This document shows positions 1 through 9,826 of a stretch of 64,000 nucleotides of DNA, one piece after another. The translations under genes were made by a program, and so were the position numbers. Each line of letters begins with the position of its first letter. Positions within the stretch are counted from its first letter, which is position 1. The stretch is from Guillardia theta CCMP2712 (Eukaryota > Cryptophyceae > Pyrenomonadales > Geminigeraceae), in contig NW_005434664.1 of the NCBI RefSeq assembly GCF_000315625.1, positions 479,871 through 543,870 on the forward strand, in the 5' to 3' direction. The notes beneath the pieces are model-generated. The model was given only the letters and a program-made list of their open reading frames with translations. It searched no databases and was not told the DNA's origin.

Positions 1-218
1 ACGCCCCGGTTGCCATGCATAGTAGCAGCGAGGCCTTCACGCCTGACTACACGTGAGCCGCGGACCTATGAGTGGGCGACTCGACCGGAGTGTACCTGTG
101 GTCACTGCGGCATGGCATGACTCAGTGAGTGGTGACAGGCATGCTGAGCTGACTGGTGAGTGACCCCTCATTGTAGGGTTCCCCTCAACTCTCTCATCCT
201 CCAACAACTATCTCCTCC

Positions 219-1871
219 TCACCTCGGTTTGCTGCAGGCTGCACCACCTGCGATCCGAAAGCTCCTTGCATGCCTTGAATCTGAAGTTGAACATCAACAG
301 GCTCCTCTCCCCTCCCTTCCTCGTCACTCCCTCCTACCCTCTCTCTCCTCCCTCCTCCCTCTTCCCCGCTCCCTTCCTCCGCTCTCCTCCTCTTCCTGCT
401 CCTCCTCTCACCTGCATCGGTACTCCAGATCCTATCGCTCCCATGCCTGCTGGGCGTCAGCTCGGGTTTCGAGCACGCGAGCTCACCTGTTGAGGTCCCG
501 TACTTGTTGCTGGTTGGCAAATTGCCCAGCACCTGGTCAAGCTGTGAGCGACGGGGAAAATGCAGAGAAGAAGAGAGGGGAAGCGGAAGCGGAGGGGGAA
601 CGGGAAGGGAGGAAGAGGTCAGGAAGGAAATCAGCATCGATAGACCGAGGGGAGGGCAATGAAGTGAAGATGCAACGGAGGAGAAGAGCAGAGAGAAAGG
701 TGGAAATGAGGAGAAGAGGAGATGAAGAGGAGGAAGAAAATGAGGCGATGAGGAGGAGAGGTGGAGAGGAGAAGAGGAGGAGGGGAGGAGAGGAGGATGA
801 GGAGAAGGAAGAGGAGGACGAGGAGGGAGACCTTGCTGGATTTCTTGGGGAAGGTTCCATGCTTCTTCGAGCTCTTATAGTTCACGTTGCTGGTCTTGTT
901 TGCCTGCTGAGTCATCAGCCTCACTCGAATCTCCTCCTTCCCTCTCACCACAGCGCGAAGGGAGGCGGAAGAAGTTAAGTCGGGGAGCGCAGGATGCAGC
1001 GAAAGAGATTTGCCGGGTTTGTCCACTGCCTTCTGCTGCTCAACGTAACTCGTTAGATGCCTCTGATCCAAGGCAGTGGAGGGACGAGACGAGAAGAGAC
1101 GAGACGAGACGAGACGAGACGAGACGAGAAGAGACGAGAAGAGAAGAGAAGAGAAGAGAAGAGACGAGACGAGACGAGACGAGACGAGACGAAAGAAGAG
1201 GAGAGGAGAAGTTCAAGCTGGGTGTTCACCTGATGGTGGTGTGTGTGCTGCGGAGGTCCTGGCGCGAGAGGAGGTTGAGCAATGCTCTGATTGATGTAGG
1301 TTGAACTCTGCAGGCAGAGTCAGACTGAGAGAGCAGGAGGAGCGGGGAGACAGAGGAGAAGGACAGGGGAGGAGGTGGACGCAAAGAGAGGATTGTTGGG
1401 AGGGGGTGGGCGGGGTTTGTTAGCGGAAGAGGAGGAGGCAGTTGGGGGGGGGGGGGGAGAGGCACTGGCTCACAAAGTCGTGAGTGTGGGAGCCCTTGAT
1501 GGTCGGAAGCGCTCGCTTGCTCAGCGTGTCCCCTCGAGCTGCCTCCTCCTCCCCTGCCTGTTGCGCTCGCCGGTGAGTGCGAGGGGCCACCGGCTGCTGG
1601 GAAGCGATCAGAACAAAGGAGAAGACAACAGGATGGAGTGAGAGGAACCAGGAAAAAGGAATAGGGAGGGAGGAAGGAGGGAGGAGGAGGGAAGGAGGAG
1701 GGAGGGAGGGAGAAGGGGGGGAGGGAAGATGGGGGAAGGAGGGGGAGCGAGGGCGGAGTGGCGAGGGACTAGGGACCAAAACGCAGGTATGGACCTCCTG
1801 GTGTACACTCTGGTTTGAGCTTGTTGCTGTGCCTGGAAGAGCCATGGCGTTCTCCTGCGAGAGAATGTCAA
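219..1871 (-). CDS. Candidate C-terminal tail exons of the MOK-like kinase
   Basis: Minus-strand exon candidates lie downstream of the kinase core, separated by pyrimidine-rich introns. They include an exon near 1776-1854 (reads ENAMALPGTATSSNQSVHQ), one near 1478-1546 (SKRALPTIKGSHTHDF, donor gtgagc), one near 1220-1313 (SSTYINQSIAQPPLAP), one near 830-905 (SSKKHGTFPKKSSK) and one near 489-542 (LDQVLGNLPTSNKYGTST), followed by an exon reaching a TGA at 219. Vertebrate MOK tails contain similar short motifs (a YSSPTLQSVLG-like and an RLPTI-like element), which is why I join these to the kinase. The alternative is that the kinase stops at 1939 and these are chance reading frames in low-complexity DNA. 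Phases agree for several, but not all, joins. Confidence 0.4.
1079..1191. repeat. GAGAC/GAGAA pentanucleotide array
   Basis: About 22 tandem copies of a 5-bp unit, alternating GAGAC and GAGAA, lie in what is probably an intron of the kinase tail. Translations of this array (R-R-D-E-T repeats) are artefacts. The surrounding 540-2000 interval is strongly purine-rich on the + strand, so introns of the minus-strand gene are pyrimidine-rich. Confidence 0.9.
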
Positions 1872-1938
1872 GCGAGGAGGATGGGAGGGAAGGGAGGGAG
1901 GGGAGGGGTTGGACGGCGCGGAGGCGAGGAAAGGAAAG

Positions 1939-3320
1939 TCATGAGCAGGAAGAGGAGAGCAGACTCTTCTTCACCTTCTGAGCCAGAAGTTCGCGCTTTA
2001 CTCTCTTGTCCATGTCCCGCAGATCCTTGAAGAAGGCGTGCCGTAAAGCCTAAAGCAGGAGTTTGAGAGGAAGGAGACAAGGGGAGAGGAGGAGCAGGAG
2101 GAGCACAAGTGAACAGTCTCTCATGCGATCACACACGGAGGGCACCTGACGAGCGGAAAGTCGATCCTCCGGGTTGTAGGTGAGAAGCTTGAGGATCAGA
2201 TCGATACAGTCCTGCTCAGCGTGTTAGAACGAGAGAAAGACTCTTCCCTCCCTCCCCTCCCCCTCCCCTCTCCTCCTCTTCTTCGCATCTCACCTGACCA
2301 TCTTCCCACTGAAATTTCGAGAGGCGCGAGAACAACGGATGAGCACCGGGCGAGGCAGGAGAGGAGACGGTCACCTCGAGCGCGTGGGGGATGAGTTTCA
2401 TGACGCCGCTGCCTTCCTTGGGAGGGAAGTTGAGCTCCTGCAGAAACAGTGAGGGGAGGAAGAGATGAAGACCAAGAGCAAGCAGACAGATGCTGAGCAG
2501 ACAGGGAGGGCAGGGAGGGCAGGGAGTGGACCATGTGAGTGGCGTGCCGCTTGAACTTCTCGAGGATCTCTTGGGGAGGAGTTCCTGCGCTCGCCAGTGA
2601 GATGAGAGGGCAAGCAGCTCCTCCTCTTACCCAGGATGTTGTGGATCTTGTGAATCTGATCCAGCTCGTTGGTGCCTGCTGGAGGTCAGTCCAGCTGGAG
2701 TCGAGCTGGGAAGGACCTGGGAAGAGCGGGTAGAGGCTGATGATCTCGAAGAAGACGCAGCCGACTCCCCAGAGGTCCATCTTGTAGTTGTAGTAGCCGT
2801 CCGTCAAGAGACACTCCGGGGCCCGGTACCAGCGGGTGGAGATGTACTCCGTGTAGGGCTGGAGACGAAGAGAGGAGGATGAACGGCAGGGGAGAGAACC
2901 AAGAGAGGAGGAGAGAAGAACAGGAGGGAGGGAGGAGAGCAGAGGCGAAGGAGGTCAGCATGGTATACTGATCGTTTCTTCCTCTACCTGCTTCGAGTAG
3001 ATTCCTCGACAGGACCCGAAGTCAGCCAGCTTTAGCACCTGTTGTTGGATCAGACCTTGCACGAGGGAGAAAGCAGTGGAGGGGGGAGGATCTGAAGGAG
3101 CGAGAGAAGGAGAGCGATCCAGCGGTGAGAGGGGAAGGAGGTGGGTAATACGTCATCGGAGATGAGAATATTTTCAGGCTTGATGTCTCGATGAAAAATT
3201 CCATTTCCTTCAAGACCTTGTCATAATCTCGTCAAACCTCATCTTCTTCACTCACTGTGCATGTGATCCATCGCCTTGATGAGTTGGTACCTGGTGAGCT
3301 TTGAGTAAGTAGCTAGCAAG

Positions 3321-3370
<50 letters not shown>

Positions 3371-4037
3371 TACATGTAAGATTTGATCCTCGCTTCAGGG
3401 AGGTACTGCCGTCTCCCACGTATCAGCTCGTAGATGTTCATATCCATGAGCTCGAACACCTGGTCGCCATCAGCTCCTCTCCTCCTTCCTCTCTTCCACA
3501 TGCCAGTGCCAGTCGACCCGTCGGCTGTTCGTAGAGAACTTCGACCAGTTTGATGATCCCGGGATGTGGCCTGCGCAATGTGGAGGTGAACGCACAGAGA
3601 GCGGCAGGAGGGAAAGAGGCAGACAGAAGTCCTTACGAGAGTCGCCGCAGAGCTTGAATCTCTCGGAGATTGTTCACCTACATCGCCACGTCAGATCAGG
3701 AGCAGGAGCAACACGTCGCCGACCTGCTCTTCGCTTTCGAACTGACTCTTCATGCACTTGATTGCCGTCATCTGCTCCTCGTTTCAGCATCTCCCCCCCG
3801 CAGCGCCAGCCTCCTTCACCTTGCCGTTCTTGACGCATTGTGCTTTCAGCACCTGCAGGCTACAGTTCACTCGGACCGTCAAGGATCCCAGGAGGGAGGG
3901 AAGCAATGGGTGCTGATGACGTTGAAGGTACCTCGGAGAAGGTGCCTTCTCCCTTTTTCGCTATCAGACGATACTCTACATGCAAGGCGTCAATGACTTG
4001 AGTTGCCTCACAGCAACACTTGTTGCTCACTGTGCAT
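1939..4037 (-). CDS. MOK: MOK (RAGE/MAPK-overlapping) family Ser/Thr protein kinase, catalytic domain
   Basis: Spliced gene of about 12 short exons. The start ATG (4037) reads MHKY and is joined by a short intron to the Gly-rich loop GEGTFSEV. Then follow the VAIK-type lysine (TAIKCMKSQF), VNNLREIQALRRL, FELMDMNIYELIRGRR, the catalytic HRDIKPEN, the metal-binding DFG (LADFGSCRG), the dual-phosphorylation TEY and YISTRWYRAPECLL, and the MAPK-like insert region TNELDQIHKIHNILGTPP. This order and wording match metazoan and protist MOK kinases, which belong to the RCK/MAK/MOK group tied to cilia and flagella. All key catalytic residues are present. One intron (3460-3503) appears to use a GC-AG border; another holds a GGAGCA repeat. 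An in-frame stop lies at 1939, but the true protein probably continues through tail exons to about 219 (separate entry). Exon joins were inferred by phase. Confidence 0.9.
3319..3371. repeat. Intronic GGAGCA hexanucleotide repeat
   Basis: About eight perfect copies of GGAGCA lie within an intron of the MOK-like kinase, between the exon ending KSYM and the exon beginning YQLIKAMDHM. The minus-strand intron starts at GTACTG and ends with CCAG. The array lies directly next to the donor site. Confidence 0.85.
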
Positions 4038-4854
4038 GGTTGAAGCAGACTCAGCGATCTGCTACAAGGAGCTGCTCTCGAAGACCGCAGGTATCAGTTC
4101 TCATCACCCACACCCTACATGCCATTTCGAATGAGCTGCGCCTGACCCAGAGAACGGAGGGACTCACCGAAACGTGTGGTGAGCGATCCATGAGACTGTG
4201 AGCAAGCCTAGCGAAACTGCATAAGGATAGTCAGATCGACATTCAAGACTGCTCGAAAACACCAGCTCTGGCTGCAGTGAGCCAACATTGAAGCAACCAG
4301 GACAGAGAGCAAGAAGAAGAGCAGGAAGATGGAAAGAAAGGTTCATGAAGGAGACCAACAACAAGGTAGCAACGATAGGATAGAAAAGAGAGAAGAAAAG
4401 TCTTTGCTAGGGTTGATGCAGCGCGGGTAACGAATGGCAACGAGTCTACGGGGGTCGTGATCGTGATCTCAGGGTAGGAAGGCAAGGTTGCGGGATGGGA
4501 ATGTGAGGAGATAGTCAACACAGATACGATTCAACATCAGGAGGAAGACGCAAGAACATCGCGTCTGCATGGAGAAGCGAAGGAAGGGAAGTTCAAGGTA
4601 GCATGTCCAGCATTGCGAACTGTGATCGTTATTAACCGTTGAAAGAAGAAAAACCAATATAACGGTCAGCCGTTTGTATCTGACTCGTTGGGCCGTTAAA
4701 CCGTTGCACGCCGTTTTTAGAGCAGCAATGATGATGGCAGAGCAGAGCAGAGCTTGAGGGGAACAGTGGGGGGAAGACACAGGTGGAGGCCTGGGACGTT
4801 GATGAAGAGATGTAGCGAAATAAGTACCATATGTCGGGCAGTCACCCGTTCACT
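4038..4854. other. Intergenic region upstream of the kinase
   Basis: No supportable gene. Positions 4625-4715 hold several short copies of an AACCGTT-like word in both orientations (ttaaccgttg, ataacggtca, gccgttaaaccgttg). Similar words occur in the GC-rich patches near 15560 and 16370. Confidence 0.5.
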
Positions 4855-7114
4855 TCAATGATGCAGTTGCAAGCTTGACAGGAGGTTGTCTACATAGCAA
4901 GAGTGAGCAGAAGAATGCAAGTTCTCACCCCTATGAATGTGCCAGTCAGGCGCGATGCATAAAGAGACACCCCTGACAATGTTTTCAGGAACAAGGATGT
5001 TCGCCCTGGCCCGGCGGGCTGTCAGTTCGAGGGGGTTTTGCATGTTGGAGGAGTCGGTCAAAGAGGATCCTAGCATCGGGTCGCCATGGGTTGATGGTAT
5101 CGTGAAAGATCCCTTCGTTGAGGATTGCGGTCCTCTCATCAACAACTGCGATGGGTCGCCGTACCTCCAGGAGGACGGGAAACCGGTCGAGTCGACAACT
5201 TCATAGATGCGGCAACCAAGAAGATCGGGAGCATCCGTGACAGCAAGAGGGGGGGAGGGACTTTGTGAAACTAACAAACAATCGTGTATAGACTTTTAAT
5301 AGATATCTTCGATGATCCTTACATGAAGTTATGCTGCTGGCGGTGCTCTCCTTGCGAGTAGAGCGAACTGCGCATGCTCGTCATGGCAGACCTCACACAC
5401 AGGTAGACATACTTTGAAAGAGGAGAGCATCTTCTCGAGGAGGACTGGCAAGAAGAGGACGATCTGTACCGGGAGAGACATTGTGCCTGTTGAATCTTAG
5501 AGCTCGAAACATGTCAACTCACCCCAGACCTGAGCCTCGGCGGAGCTGAGAAAGGAAGCCAGTGAGGGCCACGACATAGGTGATCCCTCCGGCAGCGACA
5601 TGCTTCGGGTTGAAGTTTGCTGCCACCTGTTGGCAGAGCTCAGAGCCAAAGAAACCTTGATGTCCCCCCACCTTGTGCAGAAGAGCATGATCCGATCGAA
5701 GAGCAAAACGTTTGAGCTGGTGCTGCACATGGACCAGGGCAACGTCCACAACAAGCTGCAGCATCCTTCGGTCATAAAGAACATGCAGGTCATCGGGTGA
5801 CCTGTGCCCCAAGCATACATCCCGAGAGAATGTTCACTACACTCATGGTCAGCAGCCCGGCCGCCATCCCCATCCCCTGCAGCAAAAGGTTACGAGGTAA
5901 AACGTTGGATCGAGCTCGTCAACTTCAGAGGCATGAGTCGTCAGCGTGTCCACCCAGAGCCTCATGCGCGCGCTTGTTAGGGCCTTGAGCCTCTTGTCGG
6001 TCATGACGTAACGACGAAGGAAGGGCTGGACGTGGCTGAACACAAAAGTTAATCCTGAAAGTTGCTGGGGTGAAGCACCGGTCGATGCTCTTGCCCAGCG
6101 AGAGACCAACTCCAGCGGCTCCTGTCAAAGAGTTGATGAGGCCTCGGAGATCAGGCGGCAGACGTCTTCGTACCTGCCAGTGGGGAGACTACCGAGGCTA
6201 GGCAGGAGACAAGGCCATAGTGAAGGCCCCGGAAGGCCTCAGTCACCTTGACCACTCACGTTAGCAAACAGGCCCCGAGCAAACAGGCCCCGTGAGATTG
6301 AGGAGACTTTTACCTGCTCGGGATGCAATGCAGCGCCCACAGCTTTGATAGCGTTCGCCGACCTCTTGTCCATACTAGAAGTGTACGCATGATATCTAGG
6401 TAACTCCTTCAGACTCGACGGCGTTAGCGACAAAGATTCACCCGATCCCGAACTTGCAGATCGCCTTCCAAAGCAGCGGCCAGCCCGAGATATTGAAGGA
6501 GTGTGCAAACAGGATCACATGAGCGAAGCTCCGTCCGTAAAACAACAATCCCAATCCGAAGAGAAGCTTGATCGGGTCAACAGCCTGTCCATTCAGGTCA
6601 TGTGAAGCCGTATGAGGAGGAAGAGCTTCACCGGACGTATAGCAGCAAAGATTGCTTCCATCTTCGCCACAGAGACATCCAAGTGCCCAGAACTTGTCGG
6701 CATTCCGTCGCTACTGTAGCTCGATTCTCGATCTCCGTACAAATGCTCGTGCGTTTGCCCCATTTTCACCTCCTCTCTCGGCAGCTTCATGCTCCGCGTA
6801 TCCTCCTTCTCTTGCCCGCGCTTCAACTCCATCTGAAAGATCCCACCATCGTCATCAAGGCCCATCACAACTCGCGTACTTTTGTGACTCACCTTTGCCG
6901 CCCCTCCCTGACTGTCGTCACTCTTCTCCAACTCCTCCAGGTCTTCAAGGTCAAGCTTCTTCAATGCCGAGCAGTGATGAGCAGAGAGGAACACAACCAA
7001 AACCAGCAACGATAACGTAGGGATGTATCCAAACCTGCTCCTCCCACCATGCACTCTGACGTGCTTGCCATGTTGTCTCCCATGGGAACCCCGCATTTCG
7101 TTCGCAACGCCCAT
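4855..7114 (-). CDS. Secretory-pathway multi-span membrane protein, family not recognised
   Basis: Spliced minus-strand gene. The start ATG at 7114 is followed by a basic stretch and a hydrophobic signal segment (TLSLLVLVVFLSAHHC), then an acidic Lys/Glu-rich linker. Next come exons with hydrophobic helices: AVDPIKLLFGLGLLFYG, AHVILFAHSFNISGWPLLWK, HYGLVSCLASVVSPLAG and LINSLTGAAGVGLSLGK, then a long exon (about 5526-5855) with MLQLVVDVALVHVQHQL and KHVAAGGITYVVALTGFL. Phase-matched joins continue through the exon at 5413-5485 (HNVSPGTDRPLLASPPRED) to a soluble tail containing ILVPENIVRGVSLCIAPDWH, ending at the TGA at 4855. An in-frame stop at 5329 falls inside an intron that begins GTATGT. 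I recognise no family; a plastid or endomembrane location is inferred only from the signal peptide. Length is roughly 550 residues. Confidence 0.6.
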
Positions 7115-7573
7115 ATCCCCCGTTATCCTAACAGCAGACCAACCATCAGGACAGATTCATCATCACACAAAACATAGTCAGTGTTCCCCCCCTTGTCTGC
7201 TCGTGTTTGACTGCTCCTCTGCAACTCGTTGGTCTCCGTCACTATTATCATCCACACAATCCCTTCGCCATCCTTGAGCTTCTCAACACCCTGATGTCGC
7301 CTGCTCTATCTTACTTGACGTGCCCTCCTATCATGATCATCCCCCCATGTCCCCCTTCTCCCCCTCCCTCCCTCCACCTTCCCTCTCCTTCTTCTCCTGC
7401 CCTGTCCCCTTCCCTCCCGCCCTCTGCATGGCCACTTCCAAAATCCCACCCCCACCCCCCCACCCCCAACATCAAGCAGAGCACCCCACCCTGCTTTATT
7501 ACCCCCTTTAGGAGGCAAACAGGGTGGAGCAGAACCGAGACACGACGGAACGAAGGAGCAGCAGGGACTTGCG
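7115..7573. other. Divergent intergenic region, C-rich
   Basis: Lies between two divergently transcribed genes, so it probably holds both promoters. It is rich in cytosine runs on the + strand (7330-7500), with no recognisable element. The ORFs crossing it are low-complexity Pro/Ser/His translations. Confidence 0.4.
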
Positions 7574-8314
7574 ATGCCTCCGGTGATGCCCTCGAGCGCG
7601 TCGGTGGCCTTCCAGCAAGTCCATGTGCCATGCACGGCGCGAGGAGCGTCATTGTTGGCCCATGGTCAAGCTTCTGACGCTATGAGATCGAACCGACGGT
7701 CCTTTGCCTTTCCCGTGCTTGTTCCCGTCGTTCAGTCTCTCTGCTTCCCCGTAGCGGATCGCAGGGGCATGCAGGTATCAGATGCCTGCATCCAAAGCAT
7801 AGCAAAGGAGTGCAGACCCATGATCGAGGCCGTGAGAAGGAGCGGAGGACACTTGCTCTACCGAGGATACGACGAAGCGACATGCAAGAGGGTGAAGGAG
7901 GAGGCAGATCTTCTCGATCCTGCTACCTATGGAGAAGATGGTGCGAGGTTCTTCCTAGCGATGGAGCAATGGCTCAAGGAGCGCCCTAGCTTCACGCGTT
8001 CGGTTCGCCCCTCGTGCGGCCACATCGGGTCAGCGGACCACAAGGTTGCGGCAAGGTGGGGTATCGCGCACTCGTGCTGGCCTGCAGGAAGTTTCAGCTA
8101 CGGGTGGTTGAGGGGCTCGGACATCTTCTATCCTCCTAGCGTTGATGTAGGGGAAGAGAATGCCGGCCATCGAGACTTCTTCGAGCGCAACATGGTGGTC
8201 GATGAAGGTCTTGACTTCGCCCTCCGCCATGGCAAGGAGATCATGTTCGCTAGTGATCATTACTGGATCGTTCCTTCGGACTGCGACGGCAGGATACGGG
8301 AGCTCCTGACGTGA
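7574..8314 (+). CDS. Single-exon protein resembling an uncharacterised phage/viral 'YRG' family (possible ADP-ribosyltransferase fold)
   Basis: Open frame of 246 codons. An internal Met at 7681 starts a basic plus hydrophobic stretch (RRSFAFPVLVPVVQSLCF) that could be a signal peptide, so either start is possible. Further on it reads GGHLLYRGYDE, then a segment with RPSFTRSVRPS, a glycine/aromatic section (CWPAGSFSYGWLRGSDIFYP), and near the end LDFALRHGKEIMFASDHYWI. From memory, this order (RG motif, R-x-P-R/S, a WSP-like aromatic motif, then an EIM-x-Y-Y end) recalls a family found mainly in marine phages and large viruses. I cannot verify that here, and the function is unknown. It is convergent with the FTR1 gene, 216 bp away, and has no introns, unlike most neighbours. 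Confidence 0.6.
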   Translation: MPPVMPSSASVAFQQVHVPCTARGASLLAHGQASDAMRSNRRSFAFPVLVPVVQSLCFPVADRRGMQVSDACIQSIAKECRPMIEAVRRSGGHLLYRGYDEATCKRVKEEADLLDPATYGEDGARFFLAMEQWLKERPSFTRSVRPSCGHIGSADHKVAARWGIAHSCWPAGSFSYGWLRGSDIFYPPSVDVGEENAGHRDFFERNMVVDEGLDFALRHGKEIMFASDHYWIVPSDCDGRIRELLT

Positions 8315-8530
8315 ATGCAGGCTACTTGAAGGCACAAGACGGTGCTGGATAGCGCAAGGACTGTGAACCCGGTGCCGCATCCTGACGAGTGACTCGCCGT
8401 TGCAAATTGGAGAGGAGATTGCACAGTCATGGCGTGCCAATCTGATGCAAGCATGCGACGAAGACATCGCCACAACATACCAAAGGAATTTTGTAATGAA
8501 TACTTAGCCCCATCAAATATTTAGCTAGAT

Positions 8531-9826
8531 TTACACTGGATGTTGCATCGCCGTCCAGACTGGCAAGATTTCACCCTGCAGCGGCTGATGAAACGCAATG
8601 GCCACCGACGGCACCGGCTGTTCCACATTCATTTTAGCATCGAAGTGCTGCGGCTTTTCCTCGATGTCGGACTCAGAGGATGCTCTGCTTCCTGGCGCGA
8701 ACCGAGTGAAGAGGGTTCCCCTCTTGTAGCGCTTGAGAATTATCGTGACGACCAGGAGCCAGAAGCAGAGGTACGCCAGGGCCTCGATCAAGGTAGGGTT
8801 GTCCGAATACCCCAACAGCACACGAGCAACGGCCCCCCATCCAGTGGTGTGAGTCCATCCAGGGCCCCAGGACTCGGTCAGATCGTACAGGGAGCGCATT
8901 ATGACTGGATCGTTCCTATCTGCCGCCCACTCGGCAGCAAGCTCCTCGAACTCGTGCGAACCGTATCTTGAGAGCCCGGCCGCGATGAACAGGATGAAGA
9001 CAGTCGTCAGATTGAAGAACATTGACACATCAACCAGAAAGTACTTCCCGATCACCATCACCAGGTAGCCGAACACGATCCCACACACGCTCCCCACCGC
9101 ACCACCGAGGGCAAGACCTCCAGGATCAGCGTTGACGAAAAGAAGCATGAAGACCGTTTCCACTCCCTCGCGAAAAAGCGACGAAAAAGCGATGAAGAAG
9201 ATCATCCATGGAGTGACCCCGCGCGACCTGACATCCTCGTCAATAGCCTGATGTCTGATTGAGAGCATGTCCTTGAATTGAGCAATTTTCTGCTTGACCC
9301 ATGAAGTCTGCGCATCAGGTGCTTTGACGTTTTCGCGGTTGAAGAGTTTGTTCTCCCACTTCTTCTCTAGATCCTTGAGCCTCAAGAAACCAAGTCCAAG
9401 AGCTGCTAGAATGAAGGAGGCGAACAGAGCAAGGATTCCTTCAAACACGTACATAAAATGTTCGGGGACGGAGGACTTGATCGCGTAGAACACGCTGATA
9501 AGAATTGCACCAACCACAATGAAGCCAGCGATTCCAGAGCACGCTCCAAACCAAACCCATCGCTTCAGTTCGTGTAATCCCGTCTTATCGAGCATGTTCA
9601 ACAGAAGAGATATGATGACACATCCCTCTAATGATTCCCGAAAGGTAATGAACAGCGCTGGAACGTTGAACTTGCTGTCCGACGACGAGCTCGATGTAGT
9701 AGTGGACTCTTCCGCGAAGACAGCGCTCAGTTCACATAAAAAGATAAGGCCAATAAGACCTGAAAAGGACATCAATAAGGGCCCGCCTTCCATGAAAGAT
9801 TCAAGTGTGTTACCTTGATACTTCAT
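8531..9826 (-). CDS. FTR1: FTR1-family high-affinity iron permease
   Basis: Uninterrupted 431-codon frame. It has an N-terminal hydrophobic segment (signal peptide or first helix), a Ser-rich linker, then the first iron-binding R-E-x-x-E motif in FITFRESLEGCVIISLL and a second in SSLFREGVETVFMLLFV. These two motifs define the FTR1/OFeT permeases, which take up ferric iron, usually with a multicopper ferroxidase. About seven hydrophobic helices can be seen, including GLALGGAVGSVCGIVFGYLV and LIEALAYLCFWLLVVTIIL. The WGPGWTHTTGWG segment near the C-terminus is also typical of algal and fungal relatives. The cytosolic tail is acidic and Gln-rich. Start at 9826, with a possible internal Met 11 codons later. 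No ferroxidase gene is visible in the window. Confidence 0.93.
   Translation of the reverse strand: MKYQGNTLESFMEGGPLLMSFSGLIGLIFLCELSAVFAEESTTTSSSSSDSKFNVPALFITFRESLEGCVIISLLLNMLDKTGLHELKRWVWFGACSGIAGFIVVGAILISVFYAIKSSVPEHFMYVFEGILALFASFILAALGLGFLRLKDLEKKWENKLFNRENVKAPDAQTSWVKQKIAQFKDMLSIRHQAIDEDVRSRGVTPWMIFFIAFSSLFREGVETVFMLLFVNADPGGLALGGAVGSVCGIVFGYLVMVIGKYFLVDVSMFFNLTTVFILFIAAGLSRYGSHEFEELAAEWAADRNDPVIMRSLYDLTESWGPGWTHTTGWGAVARVLLGYSDNPTLIEALAYLCFWLLVVTIILKRYKRGTLFTRFAPGSRASSESDIEEKPQHFDAKMNVEQPVPSVAIAFHQPLQGEILPVWTAMQHPV

Noticed and set aside
160-978. 272-codon + frame over the purine-rich left end
   Set aside because: Almost wholly Ser/Leu/Pro then Arg/Glu low complexity from microsatellite-like DNA. 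The opposite strand holds better exon candidates for the kinase tail.
5329-5413. In-frame TAA at 5329 as the end of the unknown membrane protein
   Set aside because: A phase-matched intron (donor GTATGT) skips it and joins the open exon to 4855, giving a continuous frame.
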